The position numbers and the translations under genes are program-made. Under the pieces are notes generated by a model. It saw only the letters and a list, made by a program, of their open reading frames with translations, ran no database searches and had not been told where the DNA came from. Positions 18,752-28,865 of a DNA stretch of 64,000 bases are shown piece after piece. The DNA lies in NCBI GenBank assembly GCA_017560125.1, contig JAFYOS010000020.1, positions 1-64,000 of the forward strand, read 5' to 3'. This DNA comes from Bacteroidaceae bacterium (lineage in GTDB: Bacteria > Bacteroidota > Bacteroidia > Bacteroidales > Bacteroidaceae). How positions within the stretch are numbered: position 1 is the stretch's first letter; each line of letters begins with the position of its first letter.

Positions 18752-20599
18752 ATGAGCAAAGCACTAAAAAACATATTCGCATTAGCAATATTCATTCTAT
18801 GCACCATAAACAGCATCGTTGCACAGAACGACAAATACTTTGTACACACCGTGAGCAAGGGACAAACCCTCTACTCCATTTCCAGAATGTACGAGGTGAG
18901 CATCGATGACATCATCGCCCTAAACCCCGAATGCGCCCAGAAACTGGCCATCGGCTACAAACTGAAAATAGCGCAAAGCAAAAAAAGTACAAGCAGCGAC
19001 GTCGCCACCACTGGCAACAACGAGAGCCGCTATCACACAATACAGGCCGGAGAAACACTCTATCGCCTGAGCCAGAAATACAACATCACCCCCACGGAGA
19101 TATGCAACGCCAACCCCGGATTGAGCATAAATAATTTCCGTACGGGCGAAGTGATACTCATTCCGCGCACCCAAACAGTGGCGCCCCAACCCGAAGCAAC
19201 AGAAAAAATCGTTGAAAAGAACGACAAGAAACCCGAAATACGCACCACCCACAAGGTAGAAAAAGGCGAAACCATTTACAGCATCACAAAGCTCTATGGC
19301 ATCACCGAAGAGGAGCTCCTTGCAGCCAACCCCGAGATTTCAAAGAAAAAGCTCAAGCGTAAAAGCATCATAGCCATCCCCGTATCGCAAAAGGAGCTGG
19401 CCGAAAGAGCACAAAAAGAGAAAGAGGCCAAGGAAAAAGAGGAGAGCAACGCCGAAATATTCCGCAAAATAGAGGAGGCCGAGCAGCAAAGCAGCGCCAT
19501 AGATGGAGCACTGCGCGTAGCCCTCGTGCTCCCGTTCATGATAGATACATACTCGCCCACCGAACAATCGCGCATGGTCGAGTACTACGAAGGCTTCTTG
19601 ATGGCAGTGGAACGCCTTAAGCAATATGGTTACTCATTCGAGATAAACACATTCGACTCGGGCAAAGAGAGCAATTCGCTCACCCCCTTGCTCGGCAGTG
19701 GCAAGCTCGACAACATGAACATCATCTTCGGTGCACTTCACGCCAAACACAACAAGGAACTGGCACAATTTGCCAAGGAGAAGAACATTCCGCTGGTAAT
19801 ACCGTTTACATCCAAAGAGGACGAAATATTCCGCAACCCCATGGTCTATGTGGTCAATACCATGCAATCGTACTTCTTCTCGGAAGTAGCCGACCATTTC
19901 ACACAGAAATTCCCGAAAGCAAACATCATATTCATCGACAACGCCAACGGTGGCAACAAAAAGGAATTCATATCCACCCTAAAGAAAAGCCTCAAGGCCA
20001 AAGATGTGCCACATGTCACCATCCCCATGGAGCACTTCACCGACAACACACCCGACTACACAGGCATAAAGGCGGCCATGAAGAGCGACCGACAGAATAT
20101 ATTCATCCCCACATCGGGAAGCGAAACCACACTCGGTTCGTTGCTCGCCTCGATGCTTATAATGAAGAACGACACCATAAACGACATACCCGACTTCACA
20201 CTATTCGGCTATCCCGAGTGGCAAATCTATGCACGCGAACAGCAGAGCCGCATGTACGAAGTGGGGACATACTTCTACACATCGTTCTTCAGCCACGCAT
20301 CGTTCGACGAAGTAACACGCTTCCAGAAGAACTACATACAGTGGTACAGCCACAACTATCAGAACATATACCCACGATACAGCATGCTCGGCTACGACAC
20401 AGGCTACTACTTCCTGCTTGCAGCAAGCAAGTTCGGCAAGAACATGGCCGACCACATACACGAAATATCATTCACCCCCATACAGACCGGCTTCAAATTC
20501 CAGCGCGTGAACAACTGGGGCGGATTTGTAAACAAGAAAATATATTTCGTACACTACTCACCCGAATATAAAGTAGAAAAAATAGATTTCGACAAATGA
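18752..20599 (+). CDS. Triple-LysM protein with periplasmic-binding-protein (type 1) fold
   Basis: 615 residues with a signal peptide (cleavage near IVAQ, residue 25). Three LysM peptidoglycan-binding repeats follow at about 30-74, 92-138 and 164-210 (for example HTVSKGQTLYSISRMYEVS), then a charged linker, and a type 1 periplasmic-binding-like domain from about 250 to the end (ALVLPFMID, FGYPEWQIYA, PRYSMLGYDTGYYF). The arrangement suggests a peptidoglycan-tethered periplasmic sensor or scaffold; by analogy, LpoA also uses this fold to activate a penicillin-binding protein. The next gene overlaps by four bases (ATGA) and encodes a clear paralogue. No enzymatic residue is evident. Confidence 0.85.
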   Translation: MSKALKNIFALAIFILCTINSIVAQNDKYFVHTVSKGQTLYSISRMYEVSIDDIIALNPECAQKLAIGYKLKIAQSKKSTSSDVATTGNNESRYHTIQAGETLYRLSQKYNITPTEICNANPGLSINNFRTGEVILIPRTQTVAPQPEATEKIVEKNDKKPEIRTTHKVEKGETIYSITKLYGITEEELLAANPEISKKKLKRKSIIAIPVSQKELAERAQKEKEAKEKEESNAEIFRKIEEAEQQSSAIDGALRVALVLPFMIDTYSPTEQSRMVEYYEGFLMAVERLKQYGYSFEINTFDSGKESNSLTPLLGSGKLDNMNIIFGALHAKHNKELAQFAKEKNIPLVIPFTSKEDEIFRNPMVYVVNTMQSYFFSEVADHFTQKFPKANIIFIDNANGGNKKEFISTLKKSLKAKDVPHVTIPMEHFTDNTPDYTGIKAAMKSDRQNIFIPTSGSETTLGSLLASMLIMKNDTINDIPDFTLFGYPEWQIYAREQQSRMYEVGTYFYTSFFSHASFDEVTRFQKNYIQWYSHNYQNIYPRYSMLGYDTGYYFLLAASKFGKNMADHIHEISFTPIQTGFKFQRVNNWGGFVNKKIYFVHYSPEYKVEKIDFDK

Positions 20600-22023
20600 G
20601 AAACCTTTATATAATCGCAGCCATACTTGCACTGCTCGTAGGCTGTACACCCAAGACCAAGGAAGCCATAACCATCCCACAACAGATGGAAAACAAAATC
20701 GCTTCCATACACATAGTAAATAAAGACGAGAGCCTCTACAAGATAGCCACCAAATATAGCGTCACACAAGAGGAGCTCATAGAAATGAACCCCGCCCTGA
20801 AGAACAAAAAGCTCAAGAAGGGCATGAAGCTGTACATCCCCATTGCAACCACCAAGAAAGAGGAGGTAAAAAAAGAGGAAAAGCCCAAAGTGGAGACACC
20901 CGTAATCGTCGAAGAGAAAAAAGAGCATGCTACGATAGCCATAATACTCCCCTTCATGCTCGACAAATATGCCCCCACAGAGCAGGAGCGAATGATTGAA
21001 TTCTACCAAGGCCTGTTGCTGGCAGTGGAATCGCTCAAAAACGAAGGCCTCTCGTTCGATATACAAACATACGACTCGGGCGAAGCCACAGAAAGCCTCG
21101 CCACGCTCATCAACAGCGGCAAGCTCGACAAGTGCGACATGATAATAGGTGCGCTCTACCCCGCCCACAACAAACAGCTCGCCACATACGCAAAAGCGAA
21201 GAACATACCACTCGTCCTACCCTTCTCGGCCAAAGAGGACGAGCTCTATTCCAACCCCAAGGTATTTATCACCAACGCCATACAGAAATACACAATAGAA
21301 AAGAGCGTCGAAAAATTCCACGAGCAGTTCCCTGGCGCCAACGTGATATTCGTAGACAACGAGCGCGAAGCCGAAAAGAAGGAATTCGCCACCGAACTAC
21401 TCAAACAGCTCGATAAAAAGAGCATCAACCACTCCACCATACTCATAGACAGCCTTATGAGCATGGCCGGCGGCGATGGCAACAGCTACATCGTGCAGCA
21501 CATGGATTCCAATGCGTTAAATATCTTCATACCCACATCGAGCAAGGTAGAAACCTTCAACAGCGTGCTCCCCAGCCTGCTCGTACTGAAACGCGACACA
21601 ATAGAGAGCGTGCCCGAGTTCATCCTGTTCGGATATCCCGAATGGCAGATATACGCAGCAAGCAACCTCGAAGCCATGTACGAAGTGGATACATATTTCT
21701 ACGCTTCGTTCTACACAAACGCCATCCTGCCCGAAGCCATCGAAATACAGGAGAAATATGCAAAATGGTACAACCGCAGCATGCAGAACCGCTATCCGCG
21801 ATACGGCATGCTAGGCTACGACACCGGCTACTACTTCCTGAAGGCAATAAGCCTCTACCGCGAAAACATGGCCGAGAACATCAACAAGATAATATTCACC
21901 CCATCGCAATTGGGATTCAATTTCATAAGGAACAACAACCGAGGAGGCTACATAAACAACAAGGCATACTATGTGAGATACTCCCCCGACTATAAAGTAA
22001 CAAAAATAGATTTGGACAAATGA
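20596..22023 (+). CDS. Lipoprotein with one LysM and a periplasmic-binding (type 1) fold
   Basis: 475 residues, lipobox LLVGC (Cys17), so anchored in a membrane, probably the outer one. One LysM domain lies at about 36-78 and a type 1 binding fold at about 112-475. The binding domain is strongly similar to that of the upstream gene (shared FGYPEWQIYA, PRYxMLGYDTGYYF and a common C-terminus ending KIDxDK), so the pair arose by tandem duplication with loss or gain of LysM repeats. It overlaps both neighbours by ATGA, implying coupled translation and fixed stoichiometry. Function unknown; envelope or cell-wall role inferred. Confidence 0.85.
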   Translation: MRNLYIIAAILALLVGCTPKTKEAITIPQQMENKIASIHIVNKDESLYKIATKYSVTQEELIEMNPALKNKKLKKGMKLYIPIATTKKEEVKKEEKPKVETPVIVEEKKEHATIAIILPFMLDKYAPTEQERMIEFYQGLLLAVESLKNEGLSFDIQTYDSGEATESLATLINSGKLDKCDMIIGALYPAHNKQLATYAKAKNIPLVLPFSAKEDELYSNPKVFITNAIQKYTIEKSVEKFHEQFPGANVIFVDNEREAEKKEFATELLKQLDKKSINHSTILIDSLMSMAGGDGNSYIVQHMDSNALNIFIPTSSKVETFNSVLPSLLVLKRDTIESVPEFILFGYPEWQIYAASNLEAMYEVDTYFYASFYTNAILPEAIEIQEKYAKWYNRSMQNRYPRYGMLGYDTGYYFLKAISLYRENMAENINKIIFTPSQLGFNFIRNNNRGGYINNKAYYVRYSPDYKVTKIDLDK

Positions 22024-22703
22024 AGCGTATATTAACCACACTGACAATAATCATCCTTGCCATCGGCGCATCGGCCCAGGTAGAGGAACGACGCAACATG
22101 CTCGAAATAGGAGTAGCCGGCGGAGCCAATTTCAGCAACATGGATTTCCAGCCGACAGTAAGACAAGCCTATCGCTTCGGTCTGAACGGAGGTATAAACG
22201 CGCGCTACACCTGCGAAAAATATTTCAATATGATATGCGCCGCACAGCTCGAGGTCAATTTCGCACAACGCGGCTGGGAGGAAGATTTCGACGACGACAC
22301 CGGCAACAGCTACAACCGATGCCTTAATTACATAGAAATCCCCTTCCTTGCCCACCTCTCATTCGGCAAGGAGCCCTACGGCGTGCAATTTTTCATTAAC
22401 CTTGGCCCGCAGATAGGCATCCTGATGAGCGACAAAGAGGCATACGAGGGTTCGTGGAGCATCGAGAGCCGCCCTGCAGCCACACGCGGCATATATGGCA
22501 AAGCCATCGACAACAAATTCGATTACGGAATACTTGGTGGCCTTGGAGTAGAGCTGAAGACCAAAGCCGGTAATTTTTTCGTAGAAGGAAGATACTACTA
22601 CGGATTGGGCGACATATTCAACAATTCCAAATCCGACGATTTCGGCCGTTCGGCCAACATGACCATCTCGGCACGCCTGGGATATTCGGTCAGAATATTC
22701 TAA
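22020..22703 (+). CDS. Outer-membrane beta-barrel protein, PorT-like family
   Basis: 227 residues with a signal peptide (cleavage near ASAQ, residue 20) and alternating hydrophobic/polar strands ending in a terminal aromatic (RIF), typical of an eight-stranded outer-membrane barrel. GVAGGANFSNMDF near the N-terminus is common in the porin-family/PorT-like group in Bacteroidota. It overlaps the LysM lipoprotein by four bases. The three genes probably form a complex reaching from peptidoglycan to outer membrane, but a real PorT role in type IX secretion cannot be claimed. Confidence 0.8.
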   Translation: MKRILTTLTIIILAIGASAQVEERRNMLEIGVAGGANFSNMDFQPTVRQAYRFGLNGGINARYTCEKYFNMICAAQLEVNFAQRGWEEDFDDDTGNSYNRCLNYIEIPFLAHLSFGKEPYGVQFFINLGPQIGILMSDKEAYEGSWSIESRPAATRGIYGKAIDNKFDYGILGGLGVELKTKAGNFFVEGRYYYGLGDIFNNSKSDDFGRSANMTISARLGYSVRIF

Positions 22704-22760
22704 TCCCTAATCAAATATAGTAAGGTGGGCACAGTCCACCACCCCACACATAGGAACAAA

Positions 22761-22787
22761 AAAATACCGGACATTGTCCGGTATTTT
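22761..22787. terminator. Bidirectional terminator shared by LysM operon and SRP RNA
   Basis: A 12-bp stem (22761-22772 with 22776-22787) with a three-base loop. On the plus strand it is followed by TTATG after a T-run inside the stem; on the minus strand it ends in seven Ts. It can close the barrel gene on one strand and the SRP RNA on the other. Confidence 0.85.
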
Positions 22788-22790
22788 TAT

Positions 22791-22896
22791 GGGGGTGGGT
22801 AAGCTACCTAAATCGCGCCGCTACAACCAACTACCTTTGCTGCGGTCAAGCCCTGGAGGATTCGCCGGGAGCTGGCCGTATAGGACTTACCCATAA
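22791..22896 (-). ncRNA. ffs: Signal recognition particle RNA, small bacterial type
   Basis: Read on the minus strand, the ends pair (TGGGTAAG at the 5' side with CTTACCCA at the 3' side). The apical helix shows the conserved SRP features: CCAGG on the 5' arm and AGCAAAGG on the 3' arm, giving the AGG/AGCA internal loop bound by Ffh, with the tip GCTTGACCGC between. A full promoter precedes it and an intrinsic terminator follows, so it is an independent RNA gene of about 105 bases. The 5' end is estimated from the promoter, about seven bases after the -7 box. Confidence 0.82.
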
Positions 22897-22902
22897 CTTC
22901 GG

Positions 22903-22933
22903 CAAAGGTAGAACTATTTTTTGAAAAAACAAA
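22903..22933 (-). promoter_or_regulatory. Promoter of the SRP RNA gene
   Basis: Minus-strand TTTG (22930-22933), 19 bases, then TACCTTTG (22903-22910): a perfect match to the Bacteroidota consensus, pointing into the SRP RNA. Confidence 0.8.
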
Positions 22934-22972
22934 GGAAGTAGAGGATATATTTATAAAAAGGAATAAATAAAT

Positions 22973-23003
22973 TTTGTATAACTACTCTTTCGTCGTATCT
23001 TTG
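22973..23003 (+). promoter_or_regulatory. Promoter of the DUF4199-GT2 operon
   Basis: TTTG (22973-22976), 19 bases, then TATCTTTG (22996-23003), a perfect match. It lies about 85 bases before the first gene and is divergent from the SRP RNA promoter. Confidence 0.8.
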
Positions 23004-23088
23004 CCTTAATTGAGAACAATCGGGCAACAGAAAGACAACAACAAGAAACTGTTCCCATTACGCTATTATTTAATAGACCACAGAAAAC

Positions 23089-23604
23089 ATGGAACAAGAA
23101 AAACGAGGTTTTGCACAAGCAGCAATGCACTACGGTACATTGCTGGGAATATTGTGGATAATCTCCTTCGCGGTATATGTAGCCTCGCTCAGCATACCTG
23201 AGCTCTCGCTGCTATTCCTTATATTATTTATAATATCGCCCATCTACGCCGGATTTCTCGGAATAAGATACAGGAAACATGAGTGTGAAAACAAATTGAG
23301 CTTTCTGAATTCATGGGCATTCATGATTATCACCTACCTGTGTGCCTCTATGCTATCGGCTATAGCATGCTACATATATTTCTACTATCTCGACAATGGC
23401 GCAATAATATCCGCCTTCAAGGAGCAGATAGACATCTATCTGGCCATGGACATGGGCGAGGATGTGAAACAGGCCATGAACAACACATACGAAATACTGT
23501 CACAACTGACCGCAAGCGACATAACAATACAATATTTCACAAGCAACGTATTTATAGCATCACTATTGGCGCCCATAACATCGTTGTTTGTATTCAAAAA
23601 ATAG
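23089..23604 (+). CDS. DUF4199-like inner-membrane protein
   Basis: 171 residues with four hydrophobic segments (about 15-35, 38-58, 75-97 and 148-168) and a loop of about 50 residues before the last. Size, topology and its place immediately before a dolichol-phosphate-mannose-synthase-like glycosyltransferase match the DUF4199 family of Bacteroidota. Function unknown. First gene of an operon; the GT2 gene starts 6 bases after the stop. Confidence 0.7.
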   Translation: MEQEKRGFAQAAMHYGTLLGILWIISFAVYVASLSIPELSLLFLILFIISPIYAGFLGIRYRKHECENKLSFLNSWAFMIITYLCASMLSAIACYIYFYYLDNGAIISAFKEQIDIYLAMDMGEDVKQAMNNTYEILSQLTASDITIQYFTSNVFIASLLAPITSLFVFKK

Positions 23605-23610
23605 AGCAAT

Positions 23611-24561
23611 ATGAATATATCAGTAATAATTCCACTATACAACGAAGCCGAATCACTTCCCGAATTGACAGCATGGATTGAGCGCGTGATGAAAGCAAAC
23701 AATTACAGCTACGAAATAATATTCATAAACGACGGAAGCACCGACCACTCGTGGGAAATAATCGAGGGATTGCAAAAGGACAACGACTGCATACACGGAA
23801 TAAAATTCCGTCGCAACTACGGAAAATCCCCTGCCCTCTACTGCGGCTTCGAGCGTGCCAAGGGTGATGTGGTGATAACCATGGATGCCGACCTTCAGGA
23901 CAGCCCCGACGAGATACCCATTCTCTATAGAATGATTACCGAAGAGGGATACGACCTCGTGTCGGGATACAAACAGAAGCGCTACGACCCACTATCGAAG
24001 ACCATCCCCACAAAGCTCTTCAACGCCACAGCACGCAAGGTATCGGGCATAAAGAACCTTCACGACTTCAACTGCGGCCTCAAAGCCTATAGAAACGAGG
24101 TTGTAAAAAGCATAGAGGTATATGGAGACATGCACCGCTACATACCCTACCTGGCCAAAAACGCCGGTTTCTCCAAGATAGGCGAATTGGTAGTACACCA
24201 CCAGGCGCGCAAATACGGCAAGAGCAAATTCGGTATAAGCCGTTTCTTCCATGGCTACCTCGACCTTATGTCGCTGTGGTTCCTGTCCACATTCGGATAC
24301 CGCCCCATGCACATATTCGGCCTGTGGGGTACACTGATGTTCTTCATAGGATTCGTAGCAGCCATAATACTTGGAGCCGGAAAAATATATGCCCTGTCAC
24401 ACGGCATACCCCAGCGCCTTGTAACAAGCTCACCCTATTTCTACATATCGCTCACCATGATGATACTCGGAACACAATTATTCCTCACCGGCTTCCTTGC
24501 CGAGCTGATAAGCCGCACATCGCAGGAGCGCAACAAATACAATATCGCTAAAGAGATATAA
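23611..24561 (+). CDS. GT2 glycosyltransferase, polyprenyl-phosphate sugar transferase type
   Basis: 316 residues. The GT-A domain has NDGSTD and DADLQD (the metal-binding DxD), followed by two C-terminal membrane helices (about 230-255 and 270-297). This is the build of the DPM1/GtrB/ArnC group, which moves a sugar from a nucleotide onto undecaprenyl phosphate at the inner-membrane face for later use in glycan or lipid A modification. The sugar cannot be told. It is tightly linked to the DUF4199 gene upstream and a lipoprotein gene 4 bases downstream. Confidence 0.9.
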   Translation: MNISVIIPLYNEAESLPELTAWIERVMKANNYSYEIIFINDGSTDHSWEIIEGLQKDNDCIHGIKFRRNYGKSPALYCGFERAKGDVVITMDADLQDSPDEIPILYRMITEEGYDLVSGYKQKRYDPLSKTIPTKLFNATARKVSGIKNLHDFNCGLKAYRNEVVKSIEVYGDMHRYIPYLAKNAGFSKIGELVVHHQARKYGKSKFGISRFFHGYLDLMSLWFLSTFGYRPMHIFGLWGTLMFFIGFVAAIILGAGKIYALSHGIPQRLVTSSPYFYISLTMMILGTQLFLTGFLAELISRTSQERNKYNIAKEI

Positions 24562-24565
24562 CACA

Positions 24566-25075
24566 ATGAAGTATATAAAAAACATAGTGCCGACCTTGCT
24601 CATAATGGCGACAATGATATTTGCCGCATGCGACAACGGCGCTGACTGCAACATCAACAACGTGGCATACAACCGCATACAGTTGTACGATGCACAGACC
24701 AAGAACAACGTGGTGGCAGACGAAGGCAACAACAAATATTCATACCCCGACACCCTGACCGTAAAAATGGTTATCAATGGCAAGGACAGCATCGTGGTAA
24801 ACAGGCTTGTAGGCGCTTCCGAGCTGCAACTGCCCGTGTGCTTCACACAGGAGTGCGACACCCTGTTGTTCGAATACAGTAACAACATAAACGACACACT
24901 CTACATAGAGCACACAAATATCCCCTATTTCGTATCGACAGACTGCGGCATGGCCATGTACCACCACCTGACAGGTCTGCGCTATACAAACAACTTGATA
25001 GACTCGGCTGTAATAAAAGAGGCATTCATAAACTACGATTGGAATGAAAACATTAAGATATATATTTTTGAGTAG
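24566..25075 (+). CDS. Lipoprotein, DUF6452-like
   Basis: 169 residues with lipobox FAAC (Cys21). The mature part is mostly beta and has several Cys (for example DCNI, VCFTQEC, DCGM). Size, position before a DUF6048-like barrel and the 32-base overlap with it fit the DUF6452 family often found in this order in Bacteroides, but the assignment is from memory of gene order and not from a search. Function unknown; the overlap suggests it is made together with the barrel protein. Confidence 0.6.
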   Translation: MKYIKNIVPTLLIMATMIFAACDNGADCNINNVAYNRIQLYDAQTKNNVVADEGNNKYSYPDTLTVKMVINGKDSIVVNRLVGASELQLPVCFTQECDTLLFEYSNNINDTLYIEHTNIPYFVSTDCGMAMYHHLTGLRYTNNLIDSAVIKEAFINYDWNENIKIYIFE

Positions 25076-25736
25076 CATTTTGTTGCTTGCATTCTCGGGC
25101 GCAACACATGCTCAGAGCGGCAACGACTCAATCCCCAAGAACGAAAGCCCGTTCGCCTTCAAGGGACTGATGCTCTCGACCGACATATTTGGCTACCTCT
25201 ATTCATTCATCGAGGACGGAATAAGCGGCGAAGCTGCAATTTCGGCCAACCTCGGCAATCGATTTTTCCCGATAATAGAGGCCGGATATGGTGGCATTGA
25301 TATAACCGACGAAAATTTCGGAATACACTATAAGGGCTATGCGCCGTTCCTGCGTGCCGGCCTCAACTACAATTTCAGCTACATGAAGGGCAAGAAACAG
25401 CGCCCCAATTATGTCTATGGAGCGTTGCGATTTGCATGCAGCAAGATGAAATACGACGTATCATCACCGCCAATCAGCGACCCCGTATGGGGCGGCGAAC
25501 TGCCATTCTCGCGCACCGATGTAAACGGCTTCGCAAGCTGGATGGAGCTTGGTGTCGGAGTAAATGTAAAGATATGGAAGCAGTTCCGCATGGGATGGTG
25601 CGTACGCTACAAAGCACGAATAAACGTAGTGAACAGCGCCAATTCGAATGTAGGATACATCCCCGGATTCGGCAAGAACCGCCACACCTGCTTCGGAGCC
25701 ACATACAGCCTTATTTACGAACTACCATTCAAATAA
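25044..25736 (+). CDS. Outer-membrane beta-barrel protein, DUF6048-like
   Basis: 230 residues with a signal peptide (cleavage near THAQ, residue 24) and a barrel-like strand pattern (EAGYGGIDITDENFGIHYKG, then FLRAGLNYNF) ending in a Phe-Lys C-terminus. Starts 32 bases inside the preceding lipoprotein gene, in another frame. Probably an outer-membrane partner of that lipoprotein. Role unknown. Confidence 0.65.
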   Translation: MKTLRYIFLSSILLLAFSGATHAQSGNDSIPKNESPFAFKGLMLSTDIFGYLYSFIEDGISGEAAISANLGNRFFPIIEAGYGGIDITDENFGIHYKGYAPFLRAGLNYNFSYMKGKKQRPNYVYGALRFACSKMKYDVSSPPISDPVWGGELPFSRTDVNGFASWMELGVGVNVKIWKQFRMGWCVRYKARINVVNSANSNVGYIPGFGKNRHTCFGATYSLIYELPFK

Positions 25737-25739
25737 AAC

Positions 25740-26729
25740 ATGAAACGCTGGCAAATATTTTTCCTGCTATTCCTCGTTGCAGGCACATTCATCATACTGT
25801 CCAAGAACGTACCCTACAGAAAAGAGGAGGGACGCATTTTCGGCACCACATACCACATCACATACAAATCGAAAAACGACCTGAAGGAGGATATAGCCGC
25901 AACACTGAAAATGGTCGATAATTCACTGTCGCCATTCAACAGCAGCTCCATCATCAGCAAAATAAACAACAACGAGCCCGCCGTGCTCGACAGCATGTTC
26001 ATGTACGTGTTCAACATGGCACAAAACGTATCGCAAGCCACAGATGGCGCATTCGATATCACCGTAGCACCACTCGTCAATGCGTGGGGCTTCGGGTTCA
26101 AACAGGGCATAACACCCGATTCATGCACCATAGACAGCTTGCGACGCTACATTGGATACGAAAAAATAGCCCTAAAGGATGGAACCATAGCCAAAGAGCA
26201 CCCCGAAACAATGCTCAACTGCAGCGCCATAGCCAAGGGCTACGGATGCGACGCCATAGCAAGCATGTTCCAAAGCAAGGGCATAGAGGACTACATGATT
26301 GAAATAGGTGGCGAAATATCGATGAAGGGTAAGAACGACAAGGGTAACGCATGGTCAATAGGCATCAACACCCCAAACGAGGGCAACAGCAACGAATTGC
26401 AGACCATACTGCAACTGACCGACCGCTGCTTGGCCACATCGGGCAACTATCGCAATTTCCGCTACGTGAACAACAAGAAGGTGTCACACACCATAGACCC
26501 CAAGACAGGATATCCCGCCAACCACTCGCTGCTGTCGGTAACCATCATCGCCAACGAATGTGCCTACGCCGACGCCATAGCAACAGCATGCATGGTGATG
26601 GGATTGGATAAATCATTCACATTCTGCAAGACAACGCCGGGCATAGAGGCATATTTCATCTATGCCGACGAGCAAGGCAAAATGAACACCTGCTCTACCG
26701 AGGGGTTTAATAGATACATACGCAAGTAA
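25740..26729 (+). CDS. apbE: FAD:protein FMN transferase
   Basis: 329 residues with an N-terminal membrane anchor or signal segment (5-20), so it acts in the periplasm. ApbE landmarks are in order: TDGAFDITVAPLVNAWGF, LNCSAIAKGYGCD, IEIGGEI, TSGNYRNF, HTIDPKTGYP and the metal/FAD region DAIATACMVMG. The enzyme attaches FMN to Thr/Ser of flavoproteins such as the Nqr and Rnf subunits. It starts 3 bases after the barrel gene and ends the operon; its target is not in the window. Confidence 0.93.
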   Translation: MKRWQIFFLLFLVAGTFIILSKNVPYRKEEGRIFGTTYHITYKSKNDLKEDIAATLKMVDNSLSPFNSSSIISKINNNEPAVLDSMFMYVFNMAQNVSQATDGAFDITVAPLVNAWGFGFKQGITPDSCTIDSLRRYIGYEKIALKDGTIAKEHPETMLNCSAIAKGYGCDAIASMFQSKGIEDYMIEIGGEISMKGKNDKGNAWSIGINTPNEGNSNELQTILQLTDRCLATSGNYRNFRYVNNKKVSHTIDPKTGYPANHSLLSVTIIANECAYADAIATACMVMGLDKSFTFCKTTPGIEAYFIYADEQGKMNTCSTEGFNRYIRK

Positions 26730-26754
26730 AGGGCGCACAAACCTTCACAGCCAG

Positions 26755-28026
<1,272 letters not shown>

Positions 28027-28217
28027 CTAATTGCAAAATCGTTAGACAACCGTGATAACCCGTCACCCACTCTATCGAAATAAAGCCATGCGCACTCGAC
28101 GGGTTATCCGGTTGCATATAGAACACCAAAGAAATATTTTGGTTCGCAAAAAACATTAAATATTTAATCAGTAGCAATCTTTTTCTCTCTCTTCAACATA
28201 AATCCATTTTATTTAGC

Positions 28218-28225
28218 TATTTTTG
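28218..28225 (+). promoter_or_regulatory. -7 element for the CHASE2/CHAT operon
   Basis: TATTTTTG is a full match to TAnnTTTG, 22 bases before the first ATG of the island. No clear TTTG lies at the -33 position, so the promoter may be weak or need an activator. Confidence 0.5.
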
Positions 28226-28247
28226 TGAAAATTAAATCATTCATACA

Positions 28248-28859
28248 ATGAAAAAAATATACTATATTTTCATTCTCTTCATAATATTTTCAACAGGAAC
28301 TGTTAGTGCGCAAAAAATGAAAATAATCCGTTGCACGACACCTACCATCATAATAAATGGAGAAAAGCTAACCATTGGAGATACATTTGACAAGAATTCT
28401 AAAATTTCGTGGATATCTTCAAAGCAGGTTTTAATAGCCAAAGACCCCAATGGGTATATGGTACGCTATACATCATCACAAGAAACAGAAAAAAGCACTT
28501 TTTTCACATCGGTTCTGAATACACAATATAAAGAATTATCGTCAAGAGATTTCGACACAAATGGCATTGATGGTAAATACATTATAGACAAACAACTTAT
28601 TTTACCAACAGGCCTCAATGCTGATACAAAATACACCGTAGAATTACATTACACAATCGATGGCAAAGAGAACATCTACAAAGCTAAATTATCAGCAGAC
28701 AACAGCACAATGATTATAAAGAAAAAAATATTCAATAATAAATACAAAGAAACCATCAAAGCTCGAATTATCGCATACGACAAGAAGAGCAATCAAGAAA
28801 TCCTATTATCGAACAACATTGAATTCATTCATATAGAAAGAGCAATCATCCCAGACTAA
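28248..28859 (+). CDS. Small secreted hypothetical protein of the CHASE2/CHAT island
   Basis: 203 residues with a signal peptide (cleavage near SAQ, residue 22). The mature protein looks beta-rich, and no family is recognised. The middle part (VELHYTIDGKENIYKAKL) has an immunoglobulin-like look. The gene is AT-rich like the two that follow, 6 bases upstream of the CHASE2 gene, and it probably supplies a periplasmic or surface component of the same system. Confidence 0.75.
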   Translation: MKKIYYIFILFIIFSTGTVSAQKMKIIRCTTPTIIINGEKLTIGDTFDKNSKISWISSKQVLIAKDPNGYMVRYTSSQETEKSTFFTSVLNTQYKELSSRDFDTNGIDGKYIIDKQLILPTGLNADTKYTVELHYTIDGKENIYKAKLSADNSTMIIKKKIFNNKYKETIKARIIAYDKKSNQEILLSNNIEFIHIERAIIPD

Positions 28860-28865
28860 TATTTT

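Noticed and set aside
22020-22703. Naming the barrel gene porT
   Set aside because: The family is large and no other T9SS machinery genes are adjacent; only the fold can be claimed.
22831-22911. Inverted repeat CTACCTTTGC / GCAAAGGTAG suggesting a plus-strand riboswitch or pseudoknot
   Set aside because: The right copy is the -7 region of the minus-strand SRP RNA promoter and the left copy is within the SRP RNA; the minus-strand gene explains the region better.
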